64,000 bases of DNA, taken from positions 1,736,001-1,800,000 of the forward strand of contig CP183313.1 of NCBI GenBank assembly GCA_051414845.1, written 5' to 3'. Below the pieces are notes generated by a model that ran no database searches, was not told the DNA's origin, and saw nothing but the letters and a program-made list of their open reading frames with translations. The DNA comes from Simonsiella sp051414845 (GTDB lineage: Bacteria > Pseudomonadota > Gammaproteobacteria > Burkholderiales > Neisseriaceae). A program made the translations under genes and the position numbers. Numbering within the stretch: position 1 is the first letter of the stretch; every line of letters starts with the position of its first letter. This document shows, piece by piece, positions 57,505 through 64,000 of this stretch.

Positions 57505-58380
57505 ATGTTTGAGACTCTCCCAAAACCCATTATTGATAGCTACAAAACCTATGCTGTTAAACAATATCCCAGCTTAGTTCAGCCTCGCGCAGAAGATAGC
57601 CATAAAGGTACTTTTGGCACTGTCGGCATTGTAGGTGGCACAGAAGGCATGGTTGGCGCTCCTTTAATGGCAGGCACGGCAGCTCTATATGCAGGTTGCG
57701 GCAAAGTAGTGGTTGGCTTTAATTACACCAACCTACCTCTAGCCGTTTATGCCGACCAACCTGAATTGATTTTGCAAACAGCAGCGCAAATTATCAAATG
57801 GGAAGGCATTACATCATGGTTATTGGGTTGCGGCTTAGGTCGTAATGAAGCAGCAGCTCGTGCCTTACATGCCGTTTGGAACAGCGCACATCCACAATTA
57901 GTATTAGATGCCGACGCATTGCATTTGCTAGTAGAACACCCCAAACTTTTCCCACAAACCAAACGCGCAGACTTAGTCTTAACACCACACCCAGGCGAAG
58001 CCGCACACTTATTAGACACCAGCATCAATCAAGTACAAAGCAACCGCGCATGGGCAGCACGCGAAATCGCCAGCCGCTATCGTTGCTGGGTCGTATTAAA
58101 AGGGTATGAAACCGTGATTTCATCCGCACGCGGCTTTTTGCATGTGAATGAAACAGGTAACACAGGCTTGGCAACGGCAGGCAGCGGTGACGTTTTGGCA
58201 GGCGTAATTACCAGCTTATTGGCACAAGGAATTGACGCAGAAGAAGCGGTACCCGCAGCAGTTTGGTTGCACGGTGCGGCAGCAGAATTGTTGACAAAAG
58301 CACAACAAGGTCCGATTGGTTTAACGGCCTCCGAATTGCCAGCCATGATTCGCTGGTTGCGCAACCAATTAATGGCTTAG
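57505..58380 (+). CDS. nnrD: ADP-dependent NAD(P)H-hydrate dehydratase
   Basis: Repairs hydrated NAD(P)H. The 291 residues are the stand-alone C-terminal domain of the YjeF type, a ribokinase-like fold with HKGTFGTVGIVGG, LTPHPGEAAHLL and the catalytic GSGDVLAGVI motif. The epimerase partner domain (NnrE) is not fused or adjacent. GCAGGAGCATATGT precedes the ATG. Confidence 0.93.
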   Translation: MFETLPKPIIDSYKTYAVKQYPSLVQPRAEDSHKGTFGTVGIVGGTEGMVGAPLMAGTAALYAGCGKVVVGFNYTNLPLAVYADQPELILQTAAQIIKWEGITSWLLGCGLGRNEAAARALHAVWNSAHPQLVLDADALHLLVEHPKLFPQTKRADLVLTPHPGEAAHLLDTSINQVQSNRAWAAREIASRYRCWVVLKGYETVISSARGFLHVNETGNTGLATAGSGDVLAGVITSLLAQGIDAEEAVPAAVWLHGAAAELLTKAQQGPIGLTASELPAMIRWLRNQLMA

Positions 58381-58448
58381 CTTTGAAATTAAATTTCATG
58401 ACAAAACAAAAATATAGTCAAAATTATAAAATTTTATGCAATTAACAC

Positions 58449-58477
58449 TTGCCAAGATTCAAAATTATATCCATAAT
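58449..58477 (+). promoter_or_regulatory. tRNA-Thr promoter
   Basis: TTGCCA and CATAAT with a 17-base spacer, ending 12 bases before the tRNA 5' end. Confidence 0.75.
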
Positions 58478-58489
58478 AGCGACTTCTTT

Positions 58490-58565
58490 GCCGGTGTAGC
58501 TCAGTTGGTAGAGCACCTGACTTGTAATCAGGGGGTCGCGAGTTCGATTCCTGCCGCCGGCACCA
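58490..58565 (+). tRNA. tRNA-Thr (TGT)
   Basis: A 76-base cloverleaf GCCGGTGTAGCTCAGTTGG with anticodon loop CTTGTAA (TGT), T-loop AGTTCGATTCC and encoded CCA. The acceptor stem GCCGGTG pairs with CGCCGGC. Confidence 0.97.
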
Positions 58566-58570
58566 AATTT

Positions 58571-58607
58571 AAAAAGACCACTTATTTTCATAAGTGGTCT
58601 TTTTTTA
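58571..58607 (+). terminator. Terminator of tRNA-Thr
   Basis: AAAGACCACTTA and TAAGTGGTCTTT form a 12-bp stem followed by a T run, directly after the tRNA. Confidence 0.9.
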
Positions 58608-58634
58608 TCTATCATTCTGTTGAGCCATTTTTTC

Positions 58635-58741
58635 AATAGTGGATTAAAATCAAAAAGTGCAAGGCAACCATGCTCGCCATGTACAGCTAGTGCATAAGGA
58701 CGTGGGCAACGCAGCAGATTTTTTGATTTTAATCTACTATA
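58635..58741. mobile_element. Correia-like element upstream of tatD
   Basis: AATAGTGGATTAAAATCAAAA and TTTTGATTTTAATCTACTATA bound about 107 bp with the core AAGTGCAAGGCAACC and GGGCAACGCAGCAGA. The right end lies 13 bases before the tatD start codon, so the element forms most of the tatD 5' region. Confidence 0.88.
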
Positions 58742-58754
58742 TTTTGGAAAAAGC

Positions 58755-59525
58755 ATGTTTACCGACACCCATTGCCACCTAACCGCGCCTGAATTGTTTT
58801 TCAGGCTGCCTGAAATTATCCAGCAAGCCAAAGAGCAGGGCGTGAATGGGTTTGTTGTGCCATCGGCAAACGCGCAAGATTGGACGCGAGTGCTAGATGT
58901 ATCGTTCAGGCTACCTGAAATTCGGGCAGTGGCGTTGGGGATTCATCCTTGGTTTGTTGATGAACCGGCGCAAGATGATTTGCGACGCTTGCGCGAACTG
59001 TTAGTGCAAAATCCTCGCTGTTGGGTGGGCGAAATTGGCTTGGATTTTCATCCGAATCGTTTGCTGCATATCCTCAAAGACAAACAAATTGAATTTTTTG
59101 AGCAGCAACTCATCATCGCGCGCGAGTTTCAGCGCCCGATTATTGTGCACAATGTGAAAGCAACGCAGGCGATTGTGCACAGTATTCAGCGCGTTCAATT
59201 TGAAACGGGCGGGATTGTGCACGCGTTTTCAGGCAGCCTTGAAGAAGCGCGATTATTGATTCGCTTGGGCTTTAAAATCGGTTTGGGGTCTTTATTGTTG
59301 AATCCGAATGCGAAGAAAGTTCATCATTTGGCGCAAAGGCTGCCTGAAAGCAGTTTTGTATTGGAAACCGACAGCCCTTATACGCTGCCTGAAAACAGCA
59401 ATACGCCCGCCAATATTGCGCACATTGCGCAAATCGTGGCGCAACACCGCGCGTGTAGCCTGTCTGAATTGGCGCAAAGTTGTGAAAAAAATTTACAAGC
59501 TTTGTTGGCAAAAAACCTTGCGTGA
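58755..59525 (+). CDS. tatD: TatD-family metal-dependent hydrolase
   Basis: A 256-residue TIM-barrel deoxyribonuclease-type hydrolase with the metal site TDTHCHL, GEIGLDFH and ETDSPY. Five DUS or near-DUS are translated within it (FFRLPEI, SFRLPEI, FSGSLEE, QRLPESS, TLPENS), the most of any gene of this size here. It starts just after a Correia-like element; no Shine-Dalgarno is clear (TTTTGGAAAAAGC, GGA at 9 bases). Confidence 0.92.
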   Translation: MFTDTHCHLTAPELFFRLPEIIQQAKEQGVNGFVVPSANAQDWTRVLDVSFRLPEIRAVALGIHPWFVDEPAQDDLRRLRELLVQNPRCWVGEIGLDFHPNRLLHILKDKQIEFFEQQLIIAREFQRPIIVHNVKATQAIVHSIQRVQFETGGIVHAFSGSLEEARLLIRLGFKIGLGSLLLNPNAKKVHHLAQRLPESSFVLETDSPYTLPENSNTPANIAHIAQIVAQHRACSLSELAQSCEKNLQALLAKNLA

Positions 59526-59677
59526 TAATATTTCAAAGGTCTAAAATGCGTCTCAGATTTGATAACTTTCAGGCAGCCTCAATGGTCTGCCTGAATATTT
59601 TTACCATTAGAAAAAGACTCGAATGTAATGACACCAGGCATGCCTGATTGACTTACATTCATACAAGGGAAAAAATC

Positions 59678-60784
59678 ATGCGCGAATTTCCGATTTACAA
59701 CTTCTCCGCTGGCCCCGCAGTGCTGCCTGAAAGCGTATTACGCACTGCTCAAAGCGAAATGTTCGACTACAACGGCACGGGCTTTTCCGTAATGACCATG
59801 TCGCACCGCTCCGACGTGTTTGCCAGCATTTTGTATCACGCCGAACAAGACTTACGCCAGCTCATGGCAATCCCCGATAATTATAAAGTGTTGTTTTTAC
59901 AAGGCGGCGCATCGGCGCAATTTAACCAAGTAGTGATGAATTTTGCCGATGGGTTCAAGCGCGTAGACAGCGTAGTAACGGGTAACTGGTCGGAAATCGC
60001 ACATTCGCAAATGAGCAAATTGACCGATGCGAAAATCCATTTGGCGGCGGACGGCAAACGTGATTACCACTACAAAAACCTGCCACCCGTGTCGTCGTGG
60101 GACATTGATAAAAATTCCGCGTTTGTGCATTTTATCATCAACGAAACCGTGCATGGCTTGCAATATCGCGAAGTGCCGAAATTGGGTGAAGGCATGCCAC
60201 CGCTGATTTGCGATATGTCGTCAGAAATTTTGTCGCGCAATATTAATGTTGCCGATTTTGGCGTGATTTACGCAGGCGCACAGAAAAACATCGGTCCGAG
60301 CGGCGCGACCATCGTGATTATCCGCGAAGATTTGCTGGAACGCTGCTCCAGCCGCGTGCCTGATGTATGGAATTATAAATCGCACGTCGAAAAACAAGGC
60401 ATGTACAACACACCAGCCACCTACCCGATTTACATTTCAGGTTTGGTGTTCCGTTGGTTGCAATCGCAAGGCGGTGTGGCGCAGATGGAAACGATTAACA
60501 CATTGAAAGCAAAAACATTATACGCAGCAATTGATGGCAGCGGCGGTTTCTATAAAAACGATGTTCACCTTGGTGCGCGCTCTAAAATGAACGTCATCTT
60601 TACCACAGGCGATGCACATTTGGACGAACTGTTCGCGCAAGAATCGACCACGCGCGGCTTGCAATTATTGCGCGGCTACAAATCGCTGGGCGGTATGCGC
60701 GCCAGCATTTACAACGCCATGCCGTTGCAAGGCGTGGAAGCGTTGATTAACTTTATGTCGGAATTTCAAAAACGTTACGGTTAA
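59678..60784 (+). CDS. serC: Phosphoserine aminotransferase
   Basis: PLP enzyme of serine and pyridoxal synthesis. The 368 residues include IYNFSAGPAVLPESVL, SHRSDVF and the PLP lysine in AGAQKNIGPSG. AAGGGAAAAAATC precedes the chosen ATG; an in-frame upstream start exists but is not conserved. Confidence 0.96.
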   Translation: MREFPIYNFSAGPAVLPESVLRTAQSEMFDYNGTGFSVMTMSHRSDVFASILYHAEQDLRQLMAIPDNYKVLFLQGGASAQFNQVVMNFADGFKRVDSVVTGNWSEIAHSQMSKLTDAKIHLAADGKRDYHYKNLPPVSSWDIDKNSAFVHFIINETVHGLQYREVPKLGEGMPPLICDMSSEILSRNINVADFGVIYAGAQKNIGPSGATIVIIREDLLERCSSRVPDVWNYKSHVEKQGMYNTPATYPIYISGLVFRWLQSQGGVAQMETINTLKAKTLYAAIDGSGGFYKNDVHLGARSKMNVIFTTGDAHLDELFAQESTTRGLQLLRGYKSLGGMRASIYNAMPLQGVEALINFMSEFQKRYG

Positions 60785-60798
60785 TTGATTTTAACGCT

Positions 60799-60833
60799 TC
60801 AGGCTGCCTGAAAACATTTCAGGCAGCCTGAAA
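60799..60833. terminator. DUS inverted pair after serC
   Basis: TTCAGGCTGCCTGAAAAC and TTTCAGGCAGCCTGAAAA form a stem just past serC. The T-tract is short, so termination is probable rather than sure. Confidence 0.6.
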
Positions 60834-60851
60834 ATTTTGCGAAACCCAATC

Positions 60852-60875
60852 GTAGGTCGGATTCTTGAATCCGAC
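60852..60875. repeat. GTAGGTCGGATTC hairpin
   Basis: GTAGGTCGGATTCTTGAATCCGAC is a perfect small hairpin of the GTAGG family. Followed at 60957-60983 by CGCGGGCGAACCGCCCGCG, a GC-rich hairpin related to the GGAGCGC family. Confidence 0.4.
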
Positions 60876-61028
60876 ATTTTTGTTCTTTTCAGGCTGCCTC
60901 TCATGTTTGTATAGGATGTGTGAGCGCAAGCCACGTACGCGTTCGCAAAAAATGAAACCGCGGGCGAACCGCCCGCGCTCCGTGAGCATTTCAGACAGCC
61001 TGAACATTTTAAACACAATAAAAACATT

Positions 61029-61874
61029 ATGATTTACTTAATTATCAGCATTTTATGCAGCGTATCGATTTCCGTATTGCTCAAAATCGCGCGCCAGCAC
61101 AATATGGGCTTGGCGCAAATGGTGGCGATGAATTATGTCGTGGCGGCGGTGTGCGCCACGGCGTTTTTGCAGCCGAATTTTACCAACTGGCAAACACAAA
61201 TTTTGCCACAAGCGTGGCTGTTTGGTTTATTGGGCGTGTTGTTGCCAACCGTGTTTATTATTATGGGTCGTGCGGTGCAAACGGCTGGGATTGTGCGCGC
61301 GGATGCGGCGCAGCGATTGTCTCTGTTTTTGCCTGTTTTAGCCGCGTTTGCTTTATTTGGCGAAAGTTTGGCTGTGAACAAGGCTTGGGGTTTGGGGCTC
61401 GCGTTTATCGCGCTGTTTTGCGTGTTGTATAAACCACAAGCGGCGAGTGTTCAGGCTGCTAATCAAGCATGGAAATGGCTGCTTGGCGTGTGGTTGGGTT
61501 ATGGCAGCATTGATATTTTGTTGAAACAATTATCGCGCAGCAATGGCACAGGCACGAATTTGCTGCTGATTTTTATCTTGGCGGGTGTGTTGATGTGGGC
61601 TTATGTGTTGCTCAAACGCGTGCGCTTAACAGGGCGCGATATGGTTGGCGGTTTATTATTAGGCAGCCTGAATTTTGTGAACATTTGGACATATATTCAA
61701 GCGCATAAGGCGATGAGTTCGTCGCCTACTTTGGTGTTTGCGGGTATGAATATGGGGGTGATTATTTTGGGTACACTGATTGGTGCGATGGGTTTTCGTG
61801 AGCATGTGAGCAAAATCAATTGGCTGGGAATTGTGTTGGCTTTGGTGGCGATTTATGGGTTGTACTTTAGCTAG
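61029..61874 (+). CDS. EamA/DMT-family transporter
   Basis: A 281-residue inner-membrane protein with about ten hydrophobic segments and an internal repeat, the DMT (drug/metabolite) pattern (VLLKIARQHNMGLAQMVAMNY start; the second half repeats the EamA fold). The substrate is unknown. It is transcribed divergently from nothing close and is followed by a terminator. Confidence 0.86.
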   Translation: MIYLIISILCSVSISVLLKIARQHNMGLAQMVAMNYVVAAVCATAFLQPNFTNWQTQILPQAWLFGLLGVLLPTVFIIMGRAVQTAGIVRADAAQRLSLFLPVLAAFALFGESLAVNKAWGLGLAFIALFCVLYKPQAASVQAANQAWKWLLGVWLGYGSIDILLKQLSRSNGTGTNLLLIFILAGVLMWAYVLLKRVRLTGRDMVGGLLLGSLNFVNIWTYIQAHKAMSSSPTLVFAGMNMGVIILGTLIGAMGFREHVSKINWLGIVLALVAIYGLYFS

Positions 61875-61891
61875 CACCAGTAAAACATGGT

Positions 61892-61967
61892 GTAGGGTGC
61901 ACGGCGCAAGCCACGCACGCGTCTTTTCATTTGAGAACGCGTGCGTTCGTTCCGCACACACTCTACA
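61892..61967. repeat. GTAGGGTGC...CACTCTAC repeat
   Basis: GTAGGGTGCACGGCGCAAGCC opens and GCACACACTCTAC closes a 76-bp element closely related to 9091-9172, sharing GCGCAAGCCACGCACGCG. Confidence 0.55.
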
Positions 61968-62042
61968 TGTTTTCAGGCAGCCTGAAAGTAATAAGCCGAC
62001 AAAAAACACTTGCCTTTTGCCGCTGCCTGAAAAATAATGCGC

Positions 62043-62090
62043 GCCTTGTTTGAATCAACATTCTAGTTGGTTTAAGCAAGGCTTTTTATT
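62043..62090 (+). terminator. Terminator after the EamA gene
   Basis: GCCTTGTTTGAATCAA and TTGGTTTAAGCAAGGC form a 16-bp stem with G-T pairs, followed by TTTTTATTT. Confidence 0.8.
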
Positions 62091-62168
62091 TGATTAACCG
62101 CTGTCCGTGTTGATTGCCAACCGCCGCTTGTCGGTATGACAGCATTTTTAAAGAAAGGTGTTTACATT

Positions 62169-62735
62169 ATGTATGCACAATTAGCAGCAAGCAAAAAGTG
62201 GGCGGCGCACAATCCGACCACAACGTTTTTACTCCAAACCGTCATCGGCGCGAACTTGGTTGCCTTAGGCGCACAATTAGCAATTCCTACGCCATTTGTA
62301 TCCATTTCCATGCAATCTTTGGTGGTGTTGATTGTCGGTTTCGCGCTGGGACGCAAAGCCGCTGTTGCCGCTTTGTTGCTCTATTTGGCAGAAGGCGCGA
62401 TGGGGTTGCCTGTGTTTGCCAATGGTAAAGCAGGCGTAGGTGTATTGATGGGTTCATCGGGCGGCTATTTGTTTGGTTTTGTGGCGATGGCAGCGATTTT
62501 GGGCTGGGCAAGCGATAAAGGCTGCCTGAAATCTTGGTGGCAAAGCGGTTTGGTGGCTTTGGTAGCAACTGCTGTAATGTTCGCCTTTGGTTTGGCGCAA
62601 CTGGCTTTGTTTGTGCCACAAGGTAAAGTGCTGGAATACGGTTTGTATCCGTTTATTGTGGGTGGCATTGTGAAAAGTATTTTGGGCTGTGCGTTGGTTA
62701 TGCCAGCGTATAAATTCTTTCAAGGCATTAAATAA
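62169..62735 (+). CDS. bioY: Biotin transporter substrate-binding subunit BioY
   Basis: ECF-type biotin-uptake S component: about 188 residues with six hydrophobic segments and the motifs TVIGANLVALGAQLAIPTPF (part) and GSSGGYLFGF. AAAGGTGTTTACATT precedes the ATG at 62169; the upstream start at 62136 is less likely. The ATPase (BioM) and BioN are not adjacent; BioY may act alone. A DUS encodes KGCLKSWW. Confidence 0.92.
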   Translation: MYAQLAASKKWAAHNPTTTFLLQTVIGANLVALGAQLAIPTPFVSISMQSLVVLIVGFALGRKAAVAALLLYLAEGAMGLPVFANGKAGVGVLMGSSGGYLFGFVAMAAILGWASDKGCLKSWWQSGLVALVATAVMFAFGLAQLALFVPQGKVLEYGLYPFIVGGIVKSILGCALVMPAYKFFQGIK

Positions 62736-62785
62736 TTTGCTATTTTGATAATAAACCGCCCCATTGGGCGGCTTTTGGATTGCTG

Positions 62786-63220
62786 ATGATGCACAACTTT
62801 TCCCAACAACTCACCCAAGTGCGCCAATTTGATTTTGTCGCCGAAAGTCAAACGGGTTCGCAAATGAATTGGCACCAACGCGCAAAAGGTCGCGTTGAGA
62901 TTATAAAAACAGAACATCAAATTGATTTCACAGAATATTTTGATTTTGAAAACGGCAGGCAAGCGCAAGACAGAAAACGCTGGTGTTTAGACGAAGCACA
63001 GCAAACACTGAGCTTTTGGCGTTGGCGCAACGATGATTTTGAGCGCATTTTTAGCTTTCATTGGCAGCCTGAAAAGCAGATTTGGCTGCCTGAACAAATG
63101 TATTGGTGTGCGCCTGATGAGTATCGCGCCGAATTGGTGTTTTCTGCGCAAGCGATTGAATTGACGATTTTTATTGTGAGCCAAAAGAAAAATGAGCGGC
63201 TGCATTATGTGTATGGCTAG
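62786..63220 (+). CDS. Hypothetical protein, DUF6314-like
   Basis: About 144 residues with a repeated small-domain look: an early RGRVEI-like stretch (AKGRVEIIKTEHQ), FWRWRNDDFERIF, then QMYWCAPDEYRAELVF, and a final KKNERLHYVY. The HWQPEKQ part is encoded by a DUS. This matches the DUF6314 pattern of short lipocalin-like proteins as I recall it. ATG at 62786 or 62789; an in-frame TTG at 62780 is also possible. Confidence 0.65.
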   Translation: MMHNFSQQLTQVRQFDFVAESQTGSQMNWHQRAKGRVEIIKTEHQIDFTEYFDFENGRQAQDRKRWCLDEAQQTLSFWRWRNDDFERIFSFHWQPEKQIWLPEQMYWCAPDEYRAELVFSAQAIELTIFIVSQKKNERLHYVYG

Positions 63221-63299
63221 ATTTTCAGGCAGCCTGAAATCTTTGCAAAACCCGAGAACACAAGCCGTATTCTTGAATACAGCCTACAATATTTCAATA

Positions 63300-63485
63300 G
63301 TAGGTTGAGTTGCAAACCCAACAAGATAGCGATTTTGAGAAAATGTCGGGTCAAGACCCAACCTACAACCAACTGCTTATTTTCTTGCGTAGGGTCGGAT
63401 TTTATATCCACCCTAATTTCTAATGATTTGAATTTTATGAATTCAATTTTAGAAGCAAAAAGGCGGATATAAAATCCGCCTCTAC
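63300..63485. repeat. Two GTAGG hairpin repeats upstream of dxr's 3' end
   Basis: The first (63300-63366) runs GTAGGTTGAGTTGCAAACCCAAC to CCAACCTAC, and the second (63389-63485) runs GTAGGGTCGGATTTTATATCC to GGATATAAAATCCGCCTCTAC. These fill most of the 300-base gap between the previous gene and dxr; no coding frame is credible. Confidence 0.5.
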
Positions 63486-63523
63486 ACACAGGGTTTCACA
63501 AAAGTTTCAGGCTGCCTCTTGCA

Positions 63524-64000
63524 TTAGATAAGGCTACCTGAAAACTGTTCCGCCTCGGCGCGAATCTGCCCATCCAAATCCAGCAAATCTTCAATTGTGT
63601 TCAGGCTGCCTGCAACGTGTTTTGCCAAACTATTTTCCACTACGCGCGCAATATCGGTAAAGCCAATTTGCCCACGCAAAAACGCCGCCACCGCCACTTC
63701 ATTCGCCGCATTCAACACGCATGGCGCAGAACCGTCCGCGTGCATCGCGTCATAAGCCAATTTCAAACACGGATAACGCGCAAAATCAGGCTCTTGGAAT
63801 GTTAATCCCGACAATTTGGCAAAATCCAACGCACCCACGCCCGAATCAATGCGTTCAGACAGCCCCAAGCAATACGCAATCGGCGTGCGCATATCGGGTA
63901 GCCCCATTTGCGCCAACACGCTGCCGTCCACATAACGCACCATGCTGTGAATGATGGATTGCGGATGAATCACCACTTCCAGTTTTTCAGGCGGACAATT
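63524..64000 (-). CDS. dxr: 1-deoxy-D-xylulose 5-phosphate reductoisomerase, C-terminal part
   Basis: The last 158 codons of Dxr, the second enzyme of the non-mevalonate isoprenoid pathway; the start lies outside the window. Visible motifs are NCPPEKLEVVIHPQSIIHSMV (part), PDMRTPIAYCLGLSERI and LNAANEVAVAAFL. The C-terminus ends EQFSGSLI, encoded through a DUS variant (AGGCTACCTGAA), so the uptake sequence reaches the stop codon. Confidence 0.96.
   Translation of the reverse strand, partial: NCPPEKLEVVIHPQSIIHSMVRYVDGSVLAQMGLPDMRTPIAYCLGLSERIDSGVGALDFAKLSGLTFQEPDFARYPCLKLAYDAMHADGSAPCVLNAANEVAVAAFLRGQIGFTDIARVVENSLAKHVAGSLNTIEDLLDLDGQIRAEAEQFSGSLI

Overview
The window is chromosomal DNA of a Neisseriaceae bacterium (Betaproteobacteria). 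Two things point there. The housekeeping proteins read like neisserial ones, and gene blocks such as ispE/tRNA-Gln/prs/rplY and rpsF-priB-rpsR-rplI are neisserial. DNA is also saturated with DNA uptake sequences (DUS) of the form AGGCTGCCTGAA, usually inside the near-palindrome TTCAGGCTGCCTGAA. This form overlaps the dialects described for Simonsiella (AGGCTGCCTGAA) and Kingella (AGGCAGCCTGAA), so a Simonsiella/Alysiella/Kingella relative is likely; the species cannot be fixed from the sequence alone.

Layout. 1-20 kb: mostly minus-strand core genes: topA, smg, fabF, acpP, yggX, a YdfG-type dehydrogenase, pyrE, pyrBI behind an attenuator, scpA, yjdM, monomeric icd and groESL. A few plus-strand genes are interspersed (cytochrome c', a glycine-zipper lipoprotein, xth). 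20-29 kb: accessory region with a polyamine-binding lipoprotein, an HtrA-type protease, and a three-gene polysaccharide cassette (GT14, GT2, lipid-linked sugar transferase). The cassette lies between two inverted copies of an internally deleted IS1106/IS5-like element, one of which carries a second small element. 29-46 kb: gph, the S6 operon, gcvP, an MFS exporter, an orphan amino-acid ABC ATPase, rsmA, tRNA-Asn, metF, alaS, and metX-X-metW. 46-64 kb: a decayed DUF29 gene, ssb, yajR, a DUF4198 protein, purE, ybaB, lolD/lolC, plsC, rplY, prs, two tRNA-Gln, ispE, nnrD, tRNA-Thr, tatD, serC, an EamA exporter, bioY and the 3' part of dxr.

How it works together. Most of the content is ordinary metabolism: pyrimidine synthesis (pyrE, pyrB, pyrI, with prs for PRPP), methionine (metF, metX, metW), isoprenoids (ispE, dxr), fatty acids (fabF, acpP), lipoprotein export (lolCD) and chaperones. 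The interesting layer is between genes: six Correia-like elements, at least two further dispersed hairpin-repeat families, MITE-like elements, DUS inverted pairs that double as terminators, and several gene remnants.

Strongest single observation: a complete pyrBI attenuation leader (promoter, 21-codon leader peptide, U-rich pause tract, intrinsic terminator) upstream of pyrB. Other regulatory readings are a heat-shock-type promoter before groES and a candidate S6:S18-binding leader hairpin before rpsF. No wholly new multi-gene system was recognised with confidence; the best candidate accessory system is the IS-flanked glycan cassette.
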